Counted from the first letter of the stretch, positions 42,762-51,801 are shown. The stretch is DNA of 64,000 nucleotides from UBA1181 sp963619325 (GCA_963619325.1 CAVEVQ010000009.1:5013-69012); one strand, 5' to 3'. The notes: generated by a model not told the origin, from the sequence alone. Made by a program: numbers and translations.

Positions 42762-43814
42762 TTAATCTCGCAGCTTCGACTGGTAGTTTACACTTTGTTT
42801 TAAATATATGGTGAGCAACATCAATCCGATGAAAACAAAAAACAAGGACACTAACCAAAAATTGGAGAAAGTGTCGTACAGCCCATGTATGGTCGCAGGA
42901 ACTGCAATCGCCAAAAAGTAAAGAGATTTCCTGTATTTAGGGTATAACGATGCGAACGAAAGAAAATATCCTGCAATGCCACACCAACATGCATGTAGGA
43001 ATGGTAGACTTGTCAAACGCATGATATTCAAGAAGAAAGAAGTATCATACGCTTCCTGTGCATTGATGGTCATTTGATACCCGACGCCTTCGTATACTCC
43101 AAATGCAATACCTGATATTAGTCCATAGAAAACCATTGTCCTTGGAATCAATGGTTCTGTAGCTCGTCGCAAAAGGATGATAAGAGGTAACATTTTGACC
43201 AACTCTTCTGTGAAACCAACTCCGAAAGTATAACCTATTACGTTGAAAATCAAGCTGTTTGATTCTGTGAATATATAGAATGGATTAAGTTGATTTAATC
43301 CTAACAAGTCGAAAATTGCGAAGACGAAGATGTGTGTCAGAAAAAATATCGTGATGGTCGTTTTCCTATCTACTTGCGAGGTCTTAAAACATGCATAGAA
43401 AAAAAGTCCCCACATAATGGAGAAATACATTGCTATTGCATAAAAGAGTATGACTCCACCTAACGGTATGTTGGATAAAATCATAGGCAGGAACCCCACT
43501 ATGGCCAAAATGAGAAATCTTTGGTCATACAAAAATTCTTTGGAAAAAAGCCTTGTTCGTGGGAAAATAAGTTCAGAACCAATCTTGGATAATTGTGAAA
43601 ACAGGTTGCCGTTGTTTTCAATTTTGGCAACTAATTTGTTCTGTTTCAGAAAGTAGTCAACGGTTTTTACTGCATTCTCGTCTTCAGAATCTACAACATC
43701 GCTAAGAGTGGCTTTGTCGTGCTTCAACACTTTCCCTTGATTGACTAATGTGAGAAGGTATTGCTCTTCGTATGGACCGAAAATTTTACCATTTCTGATG
43801 ACATAGATATTCAT
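42762..43814 (-). CDS. PrsW-family intramembrane metalloprotease with N-terminal GYF-like domain
   Basis: A 350-residue membrane protein. Residues 1-58 form a GYF_2-like domain (MNIYVIRNGKIFGPYEEQYL, LTLVNQGKVL) that usually binds proline-rich peptides or acts as a cytoplasmic sensor. About eight membrane segments follow from residue 100. The PrsW signature is present: EELVK at 203-207, GVYEG with E242, and H274 in PFLHACW. PrsW proteases in Bacillus cleave anti-sigma factors, but many relatives have unknown substrates. Its start codon overlaps the stop of a broken small frame (43811). It is downstream of panC-panD-DIP1984 on the same strand. Confidence 0.85.
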   Translation of the reverse strand: MNIYVIRNGKIFGPYEEQYLLTLVNQGKVLKHDKATLSDVVDSEDENAVKTVDYFLKQNKLVAKIENNGNLFSQLSKIGSELIFPRTRLFSKEFLYDQRFLILAIVGFLPMILSNIPLGGVILFYAIAMYFSIMWGLFFYACFKTSQVDRKTTITIFFLTHIFVFAIFDLLGLNQLNPFYIFTESNSLIFNVIGYTFGVGFTEELVKMLPLIILLRRATEPLIPRTMVFYGLISGIAFGVYEGVGYQMTINAQEAYDTSFFLNIMRLTSLPFLHACWCGIAGYFLSFASLYPKYRKSLYFLAIAVPATIHGLYDTFSNFWLVSLFFVFIGLMLLTIYLKQSVNYQSKLRD

Positions 43815-43977
43815 AGGTTGTTAAAATAGGAACTGGACTCCTCGTCATAGTCAACAAGTGGTAGTGCAATAGTAAGTAATTTGTGAGAAAAATGCTCGTG
43901 TGAAATATGCTGGGAATGCGCTGTGAAGAATCCTATCCCATTTGGATCGCATAATTTTTGGGGTTTCTCGTCGCCAC
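43811..43977 (-). pseudogene. Possible small gene interrupted by a frameshift, overlapping the prsW start
   Basis: From GTG 43977 a frame reads VATRNPKNYAIQMG and stops at TAG 43933-43935. Shifting frame by one base at that point gives a continuous, protein-like 41-residue stretch (IGFFTAHSQHISHEHFSH..., ending SSSYFNNL) to a TGA at 43811-43813 that overlaps the prsW ATG (ATGA). The second frame alone is open from 44005 but has no start codon. This looks like either a recently broken small gene or a frameshifted one; it may also be chance. Confidence 0.25.
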
Positions 43978-44017
43978 TACAACTTGAAGTCCAGTTGTTT
44001 TTGCTCTAACGGACTAT

Positions 44018-44470
44018 CTACAATAGGTCAATCGTCCAATTTAGGCTTTGAATCTTTAAATCTAATTCTCGCAGTTTCTTTGCGGACTCGTCTAGTTCTT
44101 TGCGCAACTTCGCAACGTCTATCGTACAGATAAACTTAACCTCGTTGCGGCTATAGCGATTGTTGCTTGTGCTGCAATGTGAAAGTATTTCCTGCAACGT
44201 CTTCACCTTACTCATCATTGCATCTCTGCGTGATAACATCTTCGTGATAGACTCCCCATCAACAACGGAGTTTATGTTGGTGTTGTTGATTCTATAAATG
44301 TAAGTCTCTAATGACGAGAAATTTGCAGATAACTCATCAAAAAGTGCTTGTATTTCTTCTGCGGGCTGATCACCTTCTTGAATCAGGGCGCTATCTTTTA
44401 TACGTTGAGTCAATTCGGAGATTTTTGTCTGAAGTCTCGCTCTCTCACTTAATGCTTCTGCTAATTTCAT
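44018..44470 (-). CDS. DIP1984-family protein
   Basis: A 150-residue, wholly cytoplasmic, largely alpha-helical protein. It opens MKLAEALSERARLQTKISEL and contains SLETYIYRINNTN and SRNEVKFICTIDVAKLRKELDESAKKLRELDLKIQ, which match the DIP1984 family (once named after septicolysin). Coiled-coil-like heptads cover both ends (about 1-35 and 115-148). No enzymatic residues are obvious and the function is unknown. It starts 10 bases after panD on the same strand. Confidence 0.8.
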   Translation of the reverse strand: MKLAEALSERARLQTKISELTQRIKDSALIQEGDQPAEEIQALFDELSANFSSLETYIYRINNTNINSVVDGESITKMLSRRDAMMSKVKTLQEILSHCSTSNNRYSRNEVKFICTIDVAKLRKELDESAKKLRELDLKIQSLNWTIDLL

Positions 44471-44480
44471 AAAAAATCAT

Positions 44481-44834
44481 TTAGTCAATTATCAAATTCG
44501 TTTTCGTGTCGGGGAAAACCACGGATGGTTTGAAGGTCTTGGCCTCTTCATACGACATAAATCCATACGACATGATGATGACAATGTCGCCAGGGCAGGC
44601 TTTCCTGGCAGCCGCTCCATTCAAACAAATGACCCCCGAACCTCGTTCTCCCTTTATGGCGTATGTCTCGATTCGCTCTCCATTGTTATTGTTGACAACT
44701 TGCACTTTTTCGTTTGGCAAGATGTTGGCGGCCTCCATTAATGCTTCATCGATGGTGATGCTCCCGATATAGTCTAAGTTGGCCTGTGTAACCGTGACGC
44801 GGTGGATCTTAGACTTTAATATTTCAACTTGCAT
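44481..44834 (-). CDS. panD: Aspartate 1-decarboxylase
   Basis: Makes beta-alanine from aspartate for pantothenate and coenzyme A synthesis. The 117-residue proenzyme cleaves itself between G24 and S25 (YIGS) to form the pyruvoyl cofactor; K9, H11 and R12 (SKIHRVTVT), NNNGERIETYAIKGERGSG and the catalytic Tyr in that segment are all present. Length matches the family. It follows panC with a 5-base gap, so both pantothenate genes are co-transcribed. Confidence 0.95.
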   Translation of the reverse strand: MQVEILKSKIHRVTVTQANLDYIGSITIDEALMEAANILPNEKVQVVNNNNGERIETYAIKGERGSGVICLNGAAARKACPGDIVIIMSYGFMSYEEAKTFKPSVVFPDTKTNLIID

Positions 44835-44839
44835 GACGA

Positions 44840-45685
44840 CTATTTTTTGTATTGGATGTTATCAATCAAACGAACTTCGCCACAATATACTGTGATACAG
44901 CCTGTTACGTAATCCGCATCAGACCACTCCTTGATAGGTTGCAAAGTGAGTGAATCAACAATCTCAAAATATTCAACTTCCAAGTTGGGAAAGAGATTAA
45001 TCGTGCTAACAACCCATTGTTTGACTTCATCTACGGTCTTCACATTTGCCAGGTCAACGCTCATAAATAATGTTCTTGAAATGTTGACTGCAATTTTTTT
45101 CTCCGCATCGGAAAGTCGCGCATTTCGGCTGCTCAATGCCAAACCACTCTCTTCGCGGACGATAGGACAACCTACAATTTCAAGATTATAGTTATAGCGT
45201 TTCACCATCTCACGGATGATAGCCAGCTGTTGGAAATCTTTCTCTCCGAAGTAGGCGCGGTTTGGCTTCACAATGTCAAAAAGTCGGCTCACTACTTGAC
45301 CTACACCGTTGAAATGTCCAGGACGGGCCGGACCCTCCATCACTTGATCTAATGGTGCGAAATCAAACTGGCGGGTGTCTGGCGTAGGGTATATTTCTTC
45401 CACGGAAGGAATGAACGCGAACGTGCAGTCCGCACCGGACAATAGTTCTATGTCTGCCTCCTCTGTCCTCGGATACTTCTCTAAATCGGTGGAATTGTTA
45501 AACTGAGTAGGGTTGACGAAGACGCTCACCACACAAACGTCGTTCTCCGCTACGCATCTCTTCACCAATGAGAGGTGTCCGTTGTGTAAAGCTCCCATTG
45601 TAGGTACCAAACCAATTGTTTTCCCCTCTTTGCGACACTGGTCCAATGCGTCAGAGAGACTTGAAACTGTCTTGTAAACTTTCAT
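44840..45685 (-). CDS. panC: Pantothenate synthetase
   Basis: ATP-dependent condensation of pantoate with beta-alanine. The start at 45685 (MKVYKTVSSL) gives 281 residues, the family length; upstream in-frame codons have no family character. Motifs: VPTMGALHNGHLSLV (HxGH, about 30-45), VVSVFVNPTQFNN, FGEKDFQQLAIIREMV and SSRNARLS. The partner panD lies immediately downstream; panB is not in the window. The gene is divergent from the glycogen-synthase-like gene. Confidence 0.95.
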   Translation of the reverse strand: MKVYKTVSSLSDALDQCRKEGKTIGLVPTMGALHNGHLSLVKRCVAENDVCVVSVFVNPTQFNNSTDLEKYPRTEEADIELLSGADCTFAFIPSVEEIYPTPDTRQFDFAPLDQVMEGPARPGHFNGVGQVVSRLFDIVKPNRAYFGEKDFQQLAIIREMVKRYNYNLEIVGCPIVREESGLALSSRNARLSDAEKKIAVNISRTLFMSVDLANVKTVDEVKQWVVSTINLFPNLEVEYFEIVDSLTLQPIKEWSDADYVTGCITVYCGEVRLIDNIQYKK

Positions 45686-45811
45686 TTCCGACTGCTCTTT
45701 TACAAAAAAGTTATATAGGAAAATATGCGATTCTCCTTTGTTTTTTAATTTTGTGCAAAGGAAACACTTATTATTGAGAGACAAAAGCGCAATAAAGAAA
45801 AAAAACGAAAA

Positions 45812-45843
45812 TTTGGAGTGTTGCCTCTTTTTTGCTAACTTTG
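45812..45843 (+). promoter_or_regulatory. Promoter of the glycogen-synthase-like operon
   Basis: TTTG (45812-45815), 20 bases, TAACTTTG (45836-45843), 19 bases ahead of the ATG at 45863. Confidence 0.7.
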
Positions 45844-45862
45844 TCTGACTAATTGTGTTTGA

Positions 45863-46681
45863 ATGGAAACAGTGAAGATTTTATACATTTCGCAAGAGAT
45901 TACCCCGTATTTGCCAGAGAGTGAAGTGGCGACTATGTGTAGAAATTTGCCTCAGGCAATTCAGGAAAAGGGACGGGAAATAAGGACGTTCATGCCTCGT
46001 TTCGGCTGCGTGAACGAGAGAAGAAATCAATTGCACGAGGTGATTAGGCTTTCTGGAATGAACTTGATTATTGATGATAACGATCATCCTTTGATCATAA
46101 AGGTCGCTTCTATACAAGCAGCTCGTATGCAGGTTTATTTTATTGATAATGACGATTTCTTTCATAGAAAGACGATGATCGCTGATGAAAATGGAGAGGA
46201 ATTTTCAGATAACGAGGATCGCTCTATTTTCTTTGTCCGTGGTGTGCTTGAAACGGTGAAGAAGCTTCGCTGGGCTCCAGATATCGTTCATTGCCATGGT
46301 TGGATGACTTCTCTCGCTCCTATCTATATTAAGAAATCGTTCAACACAGATCCTTTCTTTAAAGATGCAAAGGTGGTCTACTCTGTTTATGGTGATGATT
46401 TCAAACGTCCGTTCAGTGCTAAGTTCGGAGAAAAACTGAAATTGGAGGGCATTTCTGACGAGGATGTGAAATTGGTTTTAGGCAAGGAGTCTTCTTTTGA
46501 AGACTTAACTAAGCTCGCTTTAGAATATTCTGATGGTGCAGTCATCGCTTCTCCTAATGCCAACCCCAATATAAAAGATTATATTGCAAAATCAGGAAAA
46601 CTTTTCTTAGATACTCCTGCTCCTGACAATTATGTGGATGCTTACAACGAGTTCTATGATAAGGTTCTACAAGGTAAATGA
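45863..46681 (+). CDS. Half-length glycogen/starch synthase-like protein (GT5 N-terminal domain only)
   Basis: A 272-residue protein that matches only the N-terminal Rossmann half of GT5 glycogen synthases: VKILYISQEITPYLPESEVATMCRNLPQAI, EIRTFMPRFGCVNERR, and PDIVHCHGWMTSLAPIYIKK (the conserved acceptor-side motif). The usual KTGGL element that binds ADP-glucose appears altered (PESEVATM), and the C-terminal donor-binding half is absent; the frame ends cleanly with a stop, so it is a stable short form rather than a fresh truncation. From memory, similar short proteins next to panC/panD and DUF4270 genes are common in Bacteroidales. A catalytic role is doubtful. Confidence 0.75.
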   Translation: METVKILYISQEITPYLPESEVATMCRNLPQAIQEKGREIRTFMPRFGCVNERRNQLHEVIRLSGMNLIIDDNDHPLIIKVASIQAARMQVYFIDNDDFFHRKTMIADENGEEFSDNEDRSIFFVRGVLETVKKLRWAPDIVHCHGWMTSLAPIYIKKSFNTDPFFKDAKVVYSVYGDDFKRPFSAKFGEKLKLEGISDEDVKLVLGKESSFEDLTKLALEYSDGAVIASPNANPNIKDYIAKSGKLFLDTPAPDNYVDAYNEFYDKVLQGK

Positions 46682-46738
46682 TTCGTAAAAAGAATTGCGT
46701 ATGGAGGTCTAATACCTAACTTGATAAATCTTTTGCAA

Positions 46739-48226
46739 ATGAAAAATTACGAAATGGGTAAAAGAATTTGTTTCTCGTTTTGTGTGTTGTCTTTGTTGTT
46801 TCTGCTAGGTTGCCAGGATGACGAAGGGGTGGGTATGTCTATTCAGCCCGATGAGGATGTGTTGCATACTTACTCAAACATGGTGAATGTGGAGACATCG
46901 TCGATTGTTACAGATTCCGTTTTGAGCAAATATGATTATTTCATATTAGGTCGCTATCGTGATGAAAAGTTTGGTGAGTCTGCTGCCGAGTTTATGACGC
47001 AATTGGATGCTCGTGTCGGAGGTGTGAGTGTCCCCGATACCGTTGTGGCAGAGAGTTCCTCCTCAACTGTGGGTATACTCAACACTCTGCTTACTTCTAT
47101 AGACTCGAATTATGGCGACATAATCTCAATCTCGCAACCATCGGATGTAGAGGTTGATTCCGTCAGATTTTACCTGCAGTATACTGACGATTTCTTTGGC
47201 GATTCTGCTGCTCTTCAGGCAATTTCGGTGTACGAGTTGAACCAGCCTTTGAAAGAAAGTAAAACGTTCACGAATGTTAAAGTATCTGATTATTGCGATA
47301 AGAGTTTGCTTTTAGGCTCGAAATCGTATCAGATTCAAAACAAGCGAACATTGACAATCAACTTGGATAAAACGTTAGGAGAGAGATTGTTGGATGTTTA
47401 TAAAAAGGGTTCGTCTGTTTCAAATCAAAATGATTTTAACGAATACTTCAAAGGTGTCTATGTAAGTCATACGTTTAATCAAGGAACCGTTATGCAGATC
47501 TCTGTTGCGGGTATTCAGATTTTCTACCATTATGATGCGCTGATTGCGACTACATATAATGGGGCAGATACTACGGTGCGTGCATCTTCCTTTGGCAAGG
47601 ATTTGAATCCGTTGGTGTCTTCTGTTTTCCTTTCTGCCAACAAATCGGTTAAGCGTGTGAACGTGGTTACTCAGTCAGACCTTTCTTCGGTTGTCAATAC
47701 TCTGAATGAGGGTGAGTATACATTCACATATACGCCAGCGGGACTATATACATGTGTGGATATTCCGATGGATGTCCTCAAAGATTCTATAGAGACCATC
47801 TCCGGCGAAAAGGATGCTTCTCGTATTATGTTCAATTCGGCGAAATTGATATTCCATCGGGCAAGTTTGAACTGGAAGACGGATATAAAAGCAAGTTCTT
47901 TTCTTTTGTTAATAAGCAAGAGTAAGGTGGTTGACTTTTTCTATAATAATACGCAGCCAGATGGCTATTCGTCTTTTATAACTTCAATTGATACAACGTA
48001 TAACACTTATACTTTTAATATCACAGCACCGTTACAAAACAAATATCGCGGAATGGGAACAACATTTGGCGATGATATGGTTTTGGTTCCTGTGGTTCGT
48101 TCCTCAGAGAGTAGCAATTACTATTATCGTCAGCAGTTGTGGTTAACGGCGACGATGTTACACAGCCAAAATTCTTTTTCTGAAGCTCTTCGTCCTCGTT
48201 TAGACGTCGTTTATACAAAGAGATAG
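46739..48226 (+). CDS. DUF4270 lipoprotein
   Basis: A 495-residue predicted lipoprotein; the lipobox LLGC lies within the first 25 residues. Two starts share the frame, ATG 46739 and ATG 46754; the first is used, the second gives a tidier signal peptide. The mature part matches the DUF4270 family, with SMSIQPDED-type beginning (GVGMSIQPDED), a YFILGRYRDEKFGESAAEF segment, and a beta-rich remainder ending in DVVYTKR. It is probably an outer-membrane-anchored protein of unknown function. It follows the half glycogen synthase by 57 bases in what looks like one transcript. Confidence 0.8.
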   Translation: MKNYEMGKRICFSFCVLSLLFLLGCQDDEGVGMSIQPDEDVLHTYSNMVNVETSSIVTDSVLSKYDYFILGRYRDEKFGESAAEFMTQLDARVGGVSVPDTVVAESSSSTVGILNTLLTSIDSNYGDIISISQPSDVEVDSVRFYLQYTDDFFGDSAALQAISVYELNQPLKESKTFTNVKVSDYCDKSLLLGSKSYQIQNKRTLTINLDKTLGERLLDVYKKGSSVSNQNDFNEYFKGVYVSHTFNQGTVMQISVAGIQIFYHYDALIATTYNGADTTVRASSFGKDLNPLVSSVFLSANKSVKRVNVVTQSDLSSVVNTLNEGEYTFTYTPAGLYTCVDIPMDVLKDSIETISGEKDASRIMFNSAKLIFHRASLNWKTDIKASSFLLLISKSKVVDFFYNNTQPDGYSSFITSIDTTYNTYTFNITAPLQNKYRGMGTTFGDDMVLVPVVRSSESSNYYYRQQLWLTATMLHSQNSFSEALRPRLDVVYTKR

Positions 48227-48256
48227 TGGAATTTTTGCTATACAAAGCATAAGGTG

Positions 48257-48940
48257 ATGAAAGAGATATTGTCTTTCCTTCGTCAATTGCAGGCGAACAA
48301 CAACACGGAGTGGTTTCATGCGCATCGTGCGGAGTATGAACAAGCAAAGGCGAAATTCAATGCTATTGCGGAGAAGATTATTTCGGGGGTGGCTTCTTTC
48401 GACCCCAATGTCGGGGCTTTAGAGTTGAAAGACTGTACTTATCGTATTAATCGAGATATCCGTTTTTCTTTGGATAAGTCGCCTTACAAGACTCATTTTG
48501 GCGTTTATGTATGCCCAGGGGGAAAGAAGTCTGGTAATGCGGGCTACTACTTTCATGTTTCCCCGAATGAGGGAACTTATCCGGATGGATGTATGTTGGC
48601 GGTTGGAATTTATTGTTGTGATAAGAATGTGGTTCAGATAGTTAGGGAAGATATTGAGGATGAGGGAGAAAAGTTTGATGCGATGATTAAAACGGCAGAA
48701 AAGTACGGGTTTGAGTTGGATCACACAGACGACTTAAAGAAAGTTCCCCGAGGTTTCTCTGCAGGTTCTCCGTATGACGACTATCTTAGATTGAAGGCTT
48801 ATTGCTTATGGTGTCCTTTGACAGAGGATTTTGTCTATGCAGATGATATGATAGATCGTGTGTTGGATCTTTTCAAAGTCAACAAACCGTTTAACGACTA
48901 CTTAAACCGTGTGATTGAATATAGCAGGGAGGTTGATTAG
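48257..48940 (+). CDS. DUF2461 family protein
   Basis: A 227-residue cytoplasmic protein of the DUF2461 family. Family features are LSFLRQLQANNNTEWFHAHRAEYEQAK at the start, TYRINRDIRFSLDKSPYKTHFG (about 65-85), and GYYFHVSPNEG. The ATG at 48257 follows an AAGGTG sequence and is preferred over the overlapping GTG at 48254. No function has been assigned to the family. It closes the three-gene plus-strand run and is followed by a terminator. Confidence 0.85.
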   Translation: MKEILSFLRQLQANNNTEWFHAHRAEYEQAKAKFNAIAEKIISGVASFDPNVGALELKDCTYRINRDIRFSLDKSPYKTHFGVYVCPGGKKSGNAGYYFHVSPNEGTYPDGCMLAVGIYCCDKNVVQIVREDIEDEGEKFDAMIKTAEKYGFELDHTDDLKKVPRGFSAGSPYDDYLRLKAYCLWCPLTEDFVYADDMIDRVLDLFKVNKPFNDYLNRVIEYSREVD

Positions 48941-48961
48941 TGTTTTTATATAATTACAGAA

Positions 48962-48996
48962 AAACCGCAATGTCGTACGGGCACTGCGGTTTCTTT
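48962..48996. terminator. Terminator between convergent genes
   Basis: AAACCGCA (48962-48969) pairs with TGCGGTTT (48985-48992), with extra imperfect pairing in the loop. T-rich sequence follows on the plus strand. Confidence 0.65.
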
Positions 48997-49015
48997 GTAT
49001 AACATGTTTCGCTTT

Positions 49016-50245
49016 TTATCCGAAAATCTGCTTAATGACCTTCTCTGTTGCACCTCGATTCTCTTTTGAGTAGGCATCTGCTGTTGCCGCTGTCTTCTCG
49101 TAAAGCGTTGAGTTTGGCGAGTATAAGTCAGACATCAGCGTGTCGAATTCTTCGTAATTGTTGATTGAGTATGCGCCTCCTCTTTCTATCATGTCTACTG
49201 CTTCTTTGAACTTTTGGTAGTTGGGTCCGAAAAGGACCGGAATACCGTAGACGGATGCTTCCAGAATATTGTGGATACCCACTCCGAATCCCCCTCCGAT
49301 GTAGGCCACTTTCCCATACCTGTAGATAGAAGAAAGAAGTCCGAAGCAGTCAATGATTAGACAATCTGCTTGTTTCACACTGTTCTCGTCTGTTTGTGTG
49401 TATCGAGCGTAAGGGCGTTCCAACTGACCAATGATACGTTTCAAATGCTCCTCGTGAATTTCATGGGGGGCAATAATGAATTTCAACTCGGGATGTTTGT
49501 TGATGTAGGGGATGATAATATCTTCGTCTTTAGGCCATGAGCTTCCTGCGATGAACACAGGAGCGTCTCCAACAAACGATTGCACGATGGGCAAGGGTTT
49601 GGACTTGGCCGCAATGTCTGCCACACGGTCAAAGCGAGTGTCACCCACTAAAGAGACATTCTCGATGCCGATAGATTTCAATAAGTCCATTGAAACCTGG
49701 TTTTGTACGAAGAGGTGCGTGAACTTCTTCAAAATTCCTCTATACCAGCCCCCGTACCACTTGAAGAATACCTGAGATTCTCTAAAAATCGCAGACACGA
49801 TATAGGTAGGTATCTCGCGCTTTTTCAAGAATGTGAGGTAGTTCATCCAAAATTCATACTTGATGAAAATGGCGTATGCAGGGTTGACGATAGACAGAAA
49901 TTTCCGAACATTCCAAGATGTATCCATTGGCAAGTAGCAAACGATGTCTGCTCCGTTGTAGTTCTTGCGTACTTCGTAGCCGGAGGGCGAGAAGAAAGTA
50001 ACCAAAATTTTAAGACCAGGATGGTTTATTCTCAGTTTTTCAATGATGGGTCTTCCTTGTTCAAATTCGCCTAAAGATGCAGCGTGCACCCAGACGTATT
50101 TTTCTGAAGAGTTGATTTTTGATTTTAGAAGTTCAAAAACACCCTTCCTCCCATCTACGAATTTCTTTGCCTTATCGTTAAAAAAAGACATAAACCATGC
50201 TCCAACAAAGTAGAGCATGATTCCAAAATTGTATAAAAGTCGCAT
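49016..50245 (-). CDS. waaA: 3-deoxy-D-manno-octulosonic acid (Kdo) transferase
   Basis: A 409-residue GT-B glycosyltransferase that adds Kdo from CMP-Kdo to the lipid A precursor at the inner membrane. An N-terminal membrane anchor (about 1-22) precedes WVHAASLGEFEQGRPIIEKLR, whose Glu is the catalytic base of the family. Other motifs: FIKYEFWMNYL, FIAGSSWPKDE, GGGFGVGIHNILEASVYGIPVLFGPNY and the final ENRGATEKVI. It shows that the organism makes lipopolysaccharide or lipooligosaccharide. It starts 8 bases after gltX, at the end of the rplY-pth-gltX-waaA run. Confidence 0.93.
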   Translation of the reverse strand: MRLLYNFGIMLYFVGAWFMSFFNDKAKKFVDGRKGVFELLKSKINSSEKYVWVHAASLGEFEQGRPIIEKLRINHPGLKILVTFFSPSGYEVRKNYNGADIVCYLPMDTSWNVRKFLSIVNPAYAIFIKYEFWMNYLTFLKKREIPTYIVSAIFRESQVFFKWYGGWYRGILKKFTHLFVQNQVSMDLLKSIGIENVSLVGDTRFDRVADIAAKSKPLPIVQSFVGDAPVFIAGSSWPKDEDIIIPYINKHPELKFIIAPHEIHEEHLKRIIGQLERPYARYTQTDENSVKQADCLIIDCFGLLSSIYRYGKVAYIGGGFGVGIHNILEASVYGIPVLFGPNYQKFKEAVDMIERGGAYSINNYEEFDTLMSDLYSPNSTLYEKTAATADAYSKENRGATEKVIKQIFG

Positions 50246-50253
50246 TTCAGACC

Positions 50254-51774
50254 TTATTTAATCTCGTTTAACGCATGGGCTACACGAGCCAGTGTTTCTT
50301 CTTTTCCTAAGATATCAATGATATTGAAGATGTGTGGACCTTTGGCGGCTCCAACTAAGGTGATACGGAACGAATTCATCATTGTGCCTAAGTTGTATCC
50401 CTTTTGAGCGACCCAATCGAGTACTAATTTCTCGTTTTCTTCTGTTTTCGAGAAATCATCAATACCTTTCAATACTTCTACTAACTCCGTGAGGTATTGT
50501 GGACTTTCAGGTTTCCAACGTTTCTTCAGTGATTTCTCATCGTATGAGGTCGGAGCTTCAAAGAAGAAGTTTGTTTGTTCCCACAGGTCTTTTGGAAAAC
50601 TGATTCTTTCCTTAACGAGAGAGACGATGTAGGTCAATTTTTTGAAATCACATTCATATCCTTTCTCTTTGAGAATGGGGATGAACATATTGGCAACTTC
50701 TTCGTCTGATTTTTTGATTAAGTATTCATGGTTAAACCAGATTCCTTTTTCATAGTTGAACCTCGCTCCAGATTTGCTGACGCGGTCAATAGAGAAGAGT
50801 TGTATTAGTTCGTCCATTGAGAACAATTCCTGGTCTGTGCCAGGATTCCAACCGAGGAGTGCCAAAAAATTGACCACCGCTTCAGGTAGGTAGCCAGATT
50901 CTCTGTAACCCGATGAAATAGCGCCTGTGTGAGGGTCTGTCCATTGCAATGGAAATACGGGAAACCCTAATCTGTCGCCGTCTCGTTTGCTCAGTTTCCC
51001 ATTTCCTTCTGGCTTGAGAAGAAGAGGAAGATGTGCGAAACGAGGCATCGTGTCTGCCCAACCTAAGAAACGATACAAGAGAACGTGTAAAGGAGCTGAT
51101 GGCAACCATTCTTCTCCACGGATTACATGAGTGATTCCCATTAAGTGGTCGTCCACAATATTTGCCAAGTGGTAGGTTGGAAGCTCATCCGCTGCTTTGT
51201 ATAGGACTTTATCGTCTAATATGTTGGAGTTGATGACGACTTTTCCGCGAACCATATCGTCCACTTCAATGTCTTCGTTGGGTTCTATTTTGATTCGGAC
51301 AACGTATTTTTCTCCGTTCGCGATTCTCTTTTCAACCTCTTCTTTCGGTAGGGTGAGAGAGTTGATGCAGTTCATACGAGTGTGGGAATCATATTGGAAA
51401 TTAGGGATTTCCTTGCGTTTTGTCTCCAATTCGTCGGGGGTGTCAAAAGCATAGTAGGCGAGGTTGGCATCCAAGAGTTGTTTCACATAGACTTTGTAGA
51501 TTTCTCTGCGTTCGCTTTGGCGATAAGGTCCGTTTTCTCCACCGACGCCGACACCCTCGTCAAAAGTGATTCCCAACCATTTGAACGCTTTAATGATATA
51601 GTCTTCTGCGCCAGGCACAAAACGTTGAGAGTCTGTATCTTCAATTCTGAGAAGGAGATCTCCACCATTTTTCTTTGCGAAAAGGTAGTTGTAAAGGCAG
51701 GTTCTTACACCTCCGATATGGAGCGGACCTGTAGGACTAGGTGCGAAACGCACGCGTACTTTCTTGTCAGCCAT
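50254..51774 (-). CDS. gltX: Glutamyl-tRNA synthetase
   Basis: A 506-residue class I synthetase. HIGH motif in FAPSPTGPLHIGGVRT (about 10-23), the KMSKS equivalent KLSKRDGDRLG in the middle of the protein, and the glutamate-binding RIEDTDSQRF are intact; the anticodon-binding C-terminal half is full length. Which tRNAs it serves cannot be told from this window. It lies in the rplY-pth-gltX-waaA operon, 27 bases after pth. Confidence 0.95.
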   Translation of the reverse strand: MADKKVRVRFAPSPTGPLHIGGVRTCLYNYLFAKKNGGDLLLRIEDTDSQRFVPGAEDYIIKAFKWLGITFDEGVGVGGENGPYRQSERREIYKVYVKQLLDANLAYYAFDTPDELETKRKEIPNFQYDSHTRMNCINSLTLPKEEVEKRIANGEKYVVRIKIEPNEDIEVDDMVRGKVVINSNILDDKVLYKAADELPTYHLANIVDDHLMGITHVIRGEEWLPSAPLHVLLYRFLGWADTMPRFAHLPLLLKPEGNGKLSKRDGDRLGFPVFPLQWTDPHTGAISSGYRESGYLPEAVVNFLALLGWNPGTDQELFSMDELIQLFSIDRVSKSGARFNYEKGIWFNHEYLIKKSDEEVANMFIPILKEKGYECDFKKLTYIVSLVKERISFPKDLWEQTNFFFEAPTSYDEKSLKKRWKPESPQYLTELVEVLKGIDDFSKTEENEKLVLDWVAQKGYNLGTMMNSFRITLVGAAKGPHIFNIIDILGKEETLARVAHALNEIK

Positions 51775-51801
51775 TGTATATACTGTTTTTTCCTTGTTTT
51801 A

